From NCBI GenBank assembly GCA_963624605.1, contig CAVFQD010000064.1:1-10102 (forward strand): a DNA stretch of 10,102 bases, given 5' to 3'. A program made the position numbers and the translations under genes. The stretch is from Fimenecus sp963624605 (lineage in GTDB: Bacteria > Bacillota > Clostridia > Oscillospirales > Acutalibacteraceae). This document shows positions 6,208-10,102 of this stretch, piece by piece (position 1 is the stretch's first letter; each line of letters begins with the position of its first letter). Under the pieces are notes generated by a model that ran no database searches, had not been told where the DNA came from, and saw only the letters and a program-made list of their open reading frames with translations.

Positions 6208-7095
6208 TTATTTTTTTCTGTCAGCAAGACTGATTGCAAAATTTTTCAAGAACTCGGATTTTTCGCCGTCAAATGCCTTGAGAGCCTCCAAAGCCTCGTT
6301 TGTAAGCTGTTCGACCGTCTGCTTTGACGCTTCTATACCGAGCAAAGAAACATAAGTGACTTTTTCGTTTTTTATGTCGCTTCCGACAGGCTTGCCGAGT
6401 GTTTCCGTGTCGCTTGTTACATCGAGAATATCGTCGACTATCTGGAAAGCAAAGCCGATACACTCCGCATACTTTTGCGCCGCGGCGAGCTTTGCTTCGT
6501 CCGTAACATTTGCGGCAAAGCAGCCAAGGAGCACCGCCGCTTTGATAAGCGCACCTGTTTTGAGCGAATCTATGGTTTTGATTTTGTCATAATCAGGAGC
6601 GGTCTTTTCAGCCTGCAAATCAAGCACCTGACCGCCGACCATTCCGCCGATACCTGCAAGAGATGCGAGCGTACGAACGGCACGGATTTTGTTTTCGGGC
6701 AAAACGCCGTTGCCGTCAAGCAATGCCGTTTCAAACGCAAGCGTCAAAAGCCCGTCGCCCGCAAGGAGCGCATACTCCTCGCCGTACGCCTTATGGCACG
6801 AGGGCTTGCCTCTTCTGAAATCGTCGTTGTCCATACACGGCAAATCGTCGTGAATAAGCGAATACGTGTGTATCATTTCAATAGCGCACGCAAAGTTCAT
6901 TGCGTCGTCTATATTGCCGCCGCAAAGTCTGCAAAACTCAAGCACAAGGATTGGTCTTATGCGCTTCCCACCGTTTGACAGAGAGTAATTCATTGCGTCC
7001 CTGACATAATCCTGACCGTTCTCAACCTTGTAGAGGCGTTTTGAAAGCTCATTTTCAATAAGAGCAACATATTCGTCTACGGTATAATTACTCAT
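6208..7095 (-). CDS. ispA: Short-chain polyprenyl (farnesyl) diphosphate synthase
   Basis: This enzyme condenses isopentenyl diphosphate with allylic diphosphates, most likely making farnesyl diphosphate. The 295-residue protein has GGKRIRP (42-48), the first Asp-rich motif DDLPCMD (83-89) with the two-residue insertion of bacterial farnesyl synthases, the GDG segment (113-115), GGQVLDL (154-160) and the second Asp-rich motif DDILD (221-225). The residues before the first motif (HTYSLIH) match E. coli IspA style, which supports a C15 product. A C20 product cannot be excluded. The start at 7095 overlaps the xseB stop by 8 nt (ATGAGTAA), and GGAGAG lies upstream within xseB. This is the usual xseA-xseB-ispA-dxs order. 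Confidence 0.96.
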   Translation of the reverse strand: MSNYTVDEYVALIENELSKRLYKVENGQDYVRDAMNYSLSNGGKRIRPILVLEFCRLCGGNIDDAMNFACAIEMIHTYSLIHDDLPCMDNDDFRRGKPSCHKAYGEEYALLAGDGLLTLAFETALLDGNGVLPENKIRAVRTLASLAGIGGMVGGQVLDLQAEKTAPDYDKIKTIDSLKTGALIKAAVLLGCFAANVTDEAKLAAAQKYAECIGFAFQIVDDILDVTSDTETLGKPVGSDIKNEKVTYVSLLGIEASKQTVEQLTNEALEALKAFDGEKSEFLKNFAISLADRKK

Positions 7096-7297
7096 TTTTA
7101 TCACTCTCCGAATTTTCGGTAATAAGCTGCGTGAATTTCTGCTCGGCATCATTAAGCTTTGTATTGCAGAAATTTGCAAGCTTTGTTCCCTCTTCAAACA
7201 GCTTCATAGACTCCTCAAGCGGTACACTGCCGTTTTCAAGCTTTTCAACTATTTCTTCAAGGCGGTTATACGCCTTTTCATAAGTCAATTCGTTCAT
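7088..7297 (-). CDS. xseB: Exodeoxyribonuclease VII small subunit
   Basis: XseB is the small, multi-copy helical subunit of exonuclease VII, which degrades single-stranded DNA. At 69 residues it has the expected length. It carries the family pattern LTYEKAYNRLEEIVEKLE followed by PLEESMKLFEEG and an acidic tail. The start at 7297 overlaps the xseA stop (ATGA) and has AGGAG 5 nt upstream, so translation of the two subunits is coupled. The stop overlaps the ispA start by 8 nt. A longer in-frame start at 7318 would lie inside xseA and lacks a better ribosome site. Confidence 0.95.
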   Translation of the reverse strand: MNELTYEKAYNRLEEIVEKLENGSVPLEESMKLFEEGTKLANFCNTKLNDAEQKFTQLITENSESDKNE

Positions 7298-8502
7298 TTT
7301 AACTCCTTTATTTCGCAAACGGCACCGCCGTTATAAAAATCAATGTGAAGGCTGTCTCCGACGCTCAATGTCTCTGAGGAATTTACGATTTTTCCGCCCG
7401 AATAGACAACGCTGTAGCCTCTTGCGAGCACGCTCAACGGACTTAATGCGTTAAGCTTTGCAACCGTGCTCGAAAAATCCTGCCTGTATTTTCGGATTTC
7501 GTTTTTCGCAAAGGAAGTAAGCTTCACTTCGGCACCGTCCAGCATCATACGCTTGATATTGATTGTATTGAACGGGTCTTTAAGACAATTCTTATTCTTC
7601 AGCGTGTTAAGAGCTTCCCTGTCGCTCAAAATCAAGCCTCTTATAAGGCTTTGCATTCCAAACACTGAGGCACTCAACTGCTTTTTTAGCTCCGCCGTGT
7701 CGGGGACCGCCATCTCCGCCGCAGCAGACGGAGTCTCGGCACGCCGGTCAGCAACGAAGTCGGAAATTGTAAAATCCGTTTCGTGACCAACCGCAGAAAT
7801 TATCGGAACCTCGCAGGCGTATATCGCCCGTGCAAGCATTTCGCTGTTAAAACTCCATAAATCCTCAATCGAGCCGCCGCCCCTGCCGATTATCACAACA
7901 TCGACCGATTTTGTACTGCTGAAATAATTTACGGCTTTGACCAGCTGTTCAACGGAGCCGTCGCCCTGCACGGATACGGGATACAGCACCGCCTCTGCGC
8001 ACGGAAAACGCCTTGAAAGTATATTTTTAATATCCTGAACCGCCGCTCCCGTCGGAGATGTTATAATACCTATCTTTTCGGGAAAGCGGGGCAGGTCTTT
8101 TTTGTGAGAGGCGTCAAACAAGCCCTCCTCGGCAAGTCTGCGTTTGAGCTGTTCGAACTGAAGCGTCAACGCTCCCAAGCCGTCGGGCTGCATATCGTCA
8201 ATATATATCTGATAATTTCCCGCCGCCTCGTAAAGCGAAACTCTGCCCCTGACAATTACGCTCATTCCGTCCTCGGGCATAAAGCGGAGCCGTTGAGCGT
8301 TTGACTTAAACATAACAGCCTTAATTGCGCTCTTGTCGTCCTTGAGGGTAAAGTACATATGCCCTGTTCTGTAATGGTTGGTAAAATTGGAAATCTCGCC
8401 GACCATAAACACGCAATTGAGCGCATAATCGCCCTCGAGAAGCTGTTTGACATAGTTATTAAGTTGTGTAACCGTCAAAACGGCAGGTCTTGCGTCAATC
8501 AT
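7294..8502 (-). CDS. xseA: Exodeoxyribonuclease VII large subunit
   Basis: XseA is the catalytic subunit of exonuclease VII. The 402-residue protein begins with a tRNA-anticodon-type OB fold (about 5-105, including GEISNF and GHMYFTLKD). The nuclease core follows, with IGIITSPTGAAVQDI (144-158), GRGGGSIEDLWSFNSE (206-221) and SAVGHETDFTISDFVADRRA (236-255), the last continuing into ETPSAAAE. A helical region and the terminal SPLSVLARGYS segment complete the family layout. The start at 8502 lies 4 nt after the stop of the upstream gene, with an AGGT in that gene's last codons as a modest ribosome site. Alternative starts further upstream fall inside the neighbour. Its end overlaps xseB by 4 nt. 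Confidence 0.96.
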   Translation of the reverse strand: MIDARPAVLTVTQLNNYVKQLLEGDYALNCVFMVGEISNFTNHYRTGHMYFTLKDDKSAIKAVMFKSNAQRLRFMPEDGMSVIVRGRVSLYEAAGNYQIYIDDMQPDGLGALTLQFEQLKRRLAEEGLFDASHKKDLPRFPEKIGIITSPTGAAVQDIKNILSRRFPCAEAVLYPVSVQGDGSVEQLVKAVNYFSSTKSVDVVIIGRGGGSIEDLWSFNSEMLARAIYACEVPIISAVGHETDFTISDFVADRRAETPSAAAEMAVPDTAELKKQLSASVFGMQSLIRGLILSDREALNTLKNKNCLKDPFNTINIKRMMLDGAEVKLTSFAKNEIRKYRQDFSSTVAKLNALSPLSVLARGYSVVYSGGKIVNSSETLSVGDSLHIDFYNGGAVCEIKELK

Positions 8503-8506
8503 AGTT

Positions 8507-9439
8507 TTACCTGTATTTAAGACTTGTAAGATACGCCGTTCCGCAGGCATTGTCCGCCGAATAAACGGGCAAAGAAAAAACAGCGTTATACTTTTTTGTC
8601 ATATATTCTCTTAAAAGAGTGTTGGAGGAAACACCGCCCGAAAAAAGCACGGGTAAATTTCCGTATTTTGCAATTATATTTTCAAGCATTTTATCGACCG
8701 ATACGATAATGCTCTGCAAACAGAATTTTGCAATATCCTCGGACTTTTCACCCTTTTCGAACATTGCCCTTGTCTTGTTTTCAATACCGGAAAGCGAACA
8801 GTCGGCGTCTTTGACGGAAGCCTTGACAGAGAAATCCTTATCGCTTTCAAGCGAAAGGCTGTCAAGCGCCGGTCCGCACGGGAATTTAAGCGACAGCATA
8901 ACGCCCGTTCGGTCAATCGCCTGCCCTGCTTTGAGGTCAAGAGATTTTGCGATTATTTCCGTTGAAATTATTCTGTCCTTATCGGGCTTTACAAGTACCG
9001 CCTCGGTAGTGCCGCCCGAAAGATGAAATGCGATAAACTCCCTTTCAAGCAAATCACCGCGTCCGCTTGAAAACGCAACTGCGGCAATGTGCCCCTGCTG
9101 ATGAGAAAATTCATAAAGCGGAAGCTTCATAGCCGCACAAAGCGAACGGGCAACCGCAACGCCCGACAAAAAGCACGGCATATACGAGCCCTCCTCGCTC
9201 CTCGGCGAAGCGGAAACGCCAACTGCCGACAACTCGCCGTCAAAGCTTAAAAAAAGTTTTGACATAACCTCGGGCAGCTGAACCGTATGATGAAAAACAG
9301 CGTCGCTTTGGCGAAGTCCCAATGCACCCTCTTTTACGGGCAGGAGCATTTTTTTACCTGCGGCTTTGCCTGTTTCGCTGTCATAAATCGCAACAGAAGT
9401 CGTGTAATTACTCGTATCTATACCGAGAAAATTACTCAT
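8507..9439 (-). CDS. Kae1/TsaD-like domain protein (TsaD paralogue)
   Basis: The protein belongs to the Kae1/TsaD/YgjD family, often labelled O-sialoglycoprotein endopeptidase. True TsaD makes the t6A37 modification of tRNA. Visible elements of its 310 residues are an ASKHA-type start, LGIDTSNYTTS (5-15), HHTVQLPE (50-57), the metal-ligand pattern HQQGH (H113, H117), SGGTTE (141-146) where TsaD has SGGHT, AGQAIDRTG (171-179), FSGGVSSN (266-273) and the third ligand candidate D296 in SADNACG. It is somewhat shorter than typical TsaD (about 340) and diverged in the nucleotide loops, so I think it is the clostridial paralogue found beside nusB and xseA rather than the housekeeping TsaD. Its role is unknown to me. 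The start overlaps the nusB stop by 8 nt. Confidence 0.85.
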   Translation of the reverse strand: MSNFLGIDTSNYTTSVAIYDSETGKAAGKKMLLPVKEGALGLRQSDAVFHHTVQLPEVMSKLFLSFDGELSAVGVSASPRSEEGSYMPCFLSGVAVARSLCAAMKLPLYEFSHQQGHIAAVAFSSGRGDLLEREFIAFHLSGGTTEAVLVKPDKDRIISTEIIAKSLDLKAGQAIDRTGVMLSLKFPCGPALDSLSLESDKDFSVKASVKDADCSLSGIENKTRAMFEKGEKSEDIAKFCLQSIIVSVDKMLENIIAKYGNLPVLFSGGVSSNTLLREYMTKKYNAVFSLPVYSADNACGTAYLTSLKYR

Positions 9440-9836
9440 TTTCCTTGCCTCTTATGTAAGAGCCCAAAATTCCGTTGATAAACGAAGCGTCGGACGAAGC
9501 GCCGTACTTTTTCGCAAGCTCAACCGCCTCGTTTGCAGAAACGCTTGACGGAACGGAATCAAGATACATAATTTCCGCAATTGCAAGACGGAGTATAGCA
9601 AGCGTAACCTTGGGAAGCCTGTCCTTCTTCCAGCCTATGGAATATTTCTCAACAACGGAATCAATAGCGTCTATATTTTCGTAAACCGTCTTTGTCAAAC
9701 TTTCGGAAAACAGAGACTTTTCAAAGCACTCCGTCTCGTATGCGTAGGACATAAGCTCGTCCGTATCAACATCCCTGTTAAATTCCTTTTCAAAAACAAA
9801 AATGAACGCCTGCTCACGCTCTTCAGTTCTTGTCAT
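9432..9836 (-). CDS. nusB: Transcription antitermination factor NusB
   Basis: NusB binds boxA RNA with NusE (S10) and promotes antitermination, chiefly on rRNA operons. The 134-residue all-helical protein has the family's signature pieces: an N-terminal TRTEEREQAFIFVFE stretch (2-16), KVTLAILRLAIAEI (76-89) and VSANEAVELAKKYGASSDASF followed by INGILG (99-125). I chose the ATG at 9836 because it matches usual NusB length. GGTGAT from repeat copy 3 ends 4 nt upstream. In-frame ATGs at 9848 and 9896 would translate repeat sequence. The stop overlaps the next gene by 8 nt (ATGAGTAA). nusB following an Asp23-family gene is a common clostridial arrangement. Confidence 0.95.
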   Translation of the reverse strand: MTRTEEREQAFIFVFEKEFNRDVDTDELMSYAYETECFEKSLFSESLTKTVYENIDAIDSVVEKYSIGWKKDRLPKVTLAILRLAIAEIMYLDSVPSSVSANEAVELAKKYGASSDASFINGILGSYIRGKENE

Positions 9837-9838
9837 AA

Positions 9839-9887
9839 TAATCACCATAGCCTTATAATTATGATTAGTGTGATTTTTCACACTATT
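9839..9887 (-). repeat. Modular palindromic repeat, copy 3 (minimal form)
   Basis: This short copy has only the two end modules. On the minus strand these are TAGTGTGA-AAAA-TCACACTA (9885-9866), TCATAATTATAA (9864-9853) shared with copy 1, and GGCTATGGTGATTA (9852-9839) shared with both others. The central module of copies 1 and 2 is missing. The core at 9841-9883 is flanked by TA. It sits between the Asp23 terminator and the nusB start and supplies the nusB ribosome site. Confidence 0.85.
9841..9846 (-). promoter_or_regulatory. nusB ribosome-binding site supplied by the repeat
   Basis: GGTGAT ends 4 nt before the chosen nusB ATG and matches the downstream part of the Shine-Dalgarno consensus (AGGAGGTGATC). 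It is the same block, at almost the same distance, as at nadK. The reading ATG-GTG-ATT-ATT-ATG leaves an in-frame alternative start 12 nt upstream, but only AAGG, 2 nt away, could serve that one. Confidence 0.7.
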
Positions 9888-9898
9888 ACCTAACATAG

Positions 9899-9943
9899 AA
9901 AAATAAGGCTTTCCGAAAGAAAATATTAACTTTCAAAAAGCCT
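9899..9943 (-). terminator. Rho-independent terminator after the Asp23-family gene
   Basis: On the minus strand AGGCTTTTTGAAAG (9943-9930) pairs with CTTTCGGAAAGCCT (9919-9906) around a 10-nt loop, with one 2-nt internal mismatch. It is followed by TATTTTTCT. The other strand has no T-run after the stem. It separates the Asp23-family gene from nusB, so nusB needs its own promoter or readthrough. I see no convincing promoter between the hairpin and nusB. Confidence 0.85.
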
Positions 9944-9972
9944 GTAAAAGCAAAAATTCAATTATCCAGGTT

Positions 9973-10102
9973 CTAAAAATCAACGCCTCGAATACAGACA
10001 TTAACCTTTCCGACAACCTTGCCGGTCATACTCTGAACAGAGCTTTTCACCGCACGCTGAACTGCGGCGGAAACGGCCTGAACATTATATCCGTCCTTAA
10101 CA
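9973..10102 (-). CDS. Asp23/Gls24 family envelope stress protein (C-terminal fragment)
   Basis: The last 42 codons of a gene that begins beyond the right edge read VKDGYNVQAVSAAVQRAVKS and then continue to end in VGKVNVCIRGVDF and a TAG stop. The pattern of an amphipathic helix with AVQRAVKSSVQSMTG followed by a VNVxIxGVxF strand is the typical C-terminus of the Asp23/Gls24 (DUF322) family. These small proteins associate with the membrane and cell envelope in Gram-positive bacteria, and they often precede nusB in Clostridia. The gene is cut only by the window boundary; there is no sign of damage. A terminator follows 30 nt after the stop. Confidence 0.85.
   Translation of the reverse strand, partial: VKDGYNVQAVSAAVQRAVKSSVQSMTGKVVGKVNVCIRGVDF

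Noticed and set aside
6475..6978. Plus-strand open frame of 167 codons
   Set aside because: It is antisense to ispA, which has all its catalytic motifs. The translation is low-complexity in character and has no family motif.
8619..9026. Plus-strand open frame of 135 codons
   Set aside because: It is antisense to the Kae1-like gene and reads as a mirror of its codon use. There is no ribosome site.
7..9887. CRISPR array interpretation of the repeated palindromes
   Set aside because: There are only three copies, thousands of bases apart, of unequal length, with genes and not spacers between them. No cas gene is present.
9837..9896. Longer NusB beginning at 9896 or 9848
   Set aside because: The extension translates repeat sequence and exceeds the usual NusB N-terminus. 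The ATG at 9836 has the better-placed GGTGAT.

Overview
The window is a tightly packed housekeeping operon of a Gram-positive, low-to-mid GC bacterium. The order (Asp23 family)-nusB-Kae1-like-xseA-xseB-ispA-dxs-tlyA-nadK-argR-recN, a T-box leader, AGGAG-type ribosome sites and an ArgR/AhrC-type regulator point to Bacillota, class Clostridia. Oscillospiraceae/Ruminococcaceae is my best guess but is not proven. Every gene I accept is on the minus strand, so the operon is transcribed from high to low coordinates.

Layout in transcription order: 10102-9973 holds the C-terminal end of an Asp23/Gls24 protein, followed by a rho-independent terminator (9899-9943). nusB, a Kae1/TsaD-like paralogue, xseA, xseB, ispA, dxs and tlyA then run from 9836 to 3526 with overlaps of at most 8 nt or gaps of at most 19 nt. 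nadK, argR and recN fill 3451-458. A consensus sigma-A promoter (441-468) overlaps the recN stop and drives a complete T-box leader (181-434) whose terminator is at 178-211. The gene it controls lies off the left edge.

The genes serve several core processes: antitermination and rRNA transcription (nusB), exonuclease VII (xseA/xseB), the MEP entry enzyme and prenyl chain elongation (dxs/ispA), ribosomal RNA methylation (tlyA), NADP synthesis (nadK), arginine control (argR) and recombinational repair (recN).

The most unusual content is a modular palindromic repeat present three times (about 7-170, 3452-3530, 9839-9887), always in the same orientation relative to transcription. It occupies the only gene-to-gene gaps in the window longer than 20 nt. 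In each copy one end is a GGTGAT block placed just before a start codon (nadK, nusB, and probably the gene beyond the left edge), so the element appears to supply the ribosome-binding site. The other end is a GTGTGA/TCACAC hairpin that follows a separate Shine-Dalgarno-like sequence. Its AATCAC arm could also pair with the GGTGATT block. A mobile SD cassette or a small translational switch is the main lead here.
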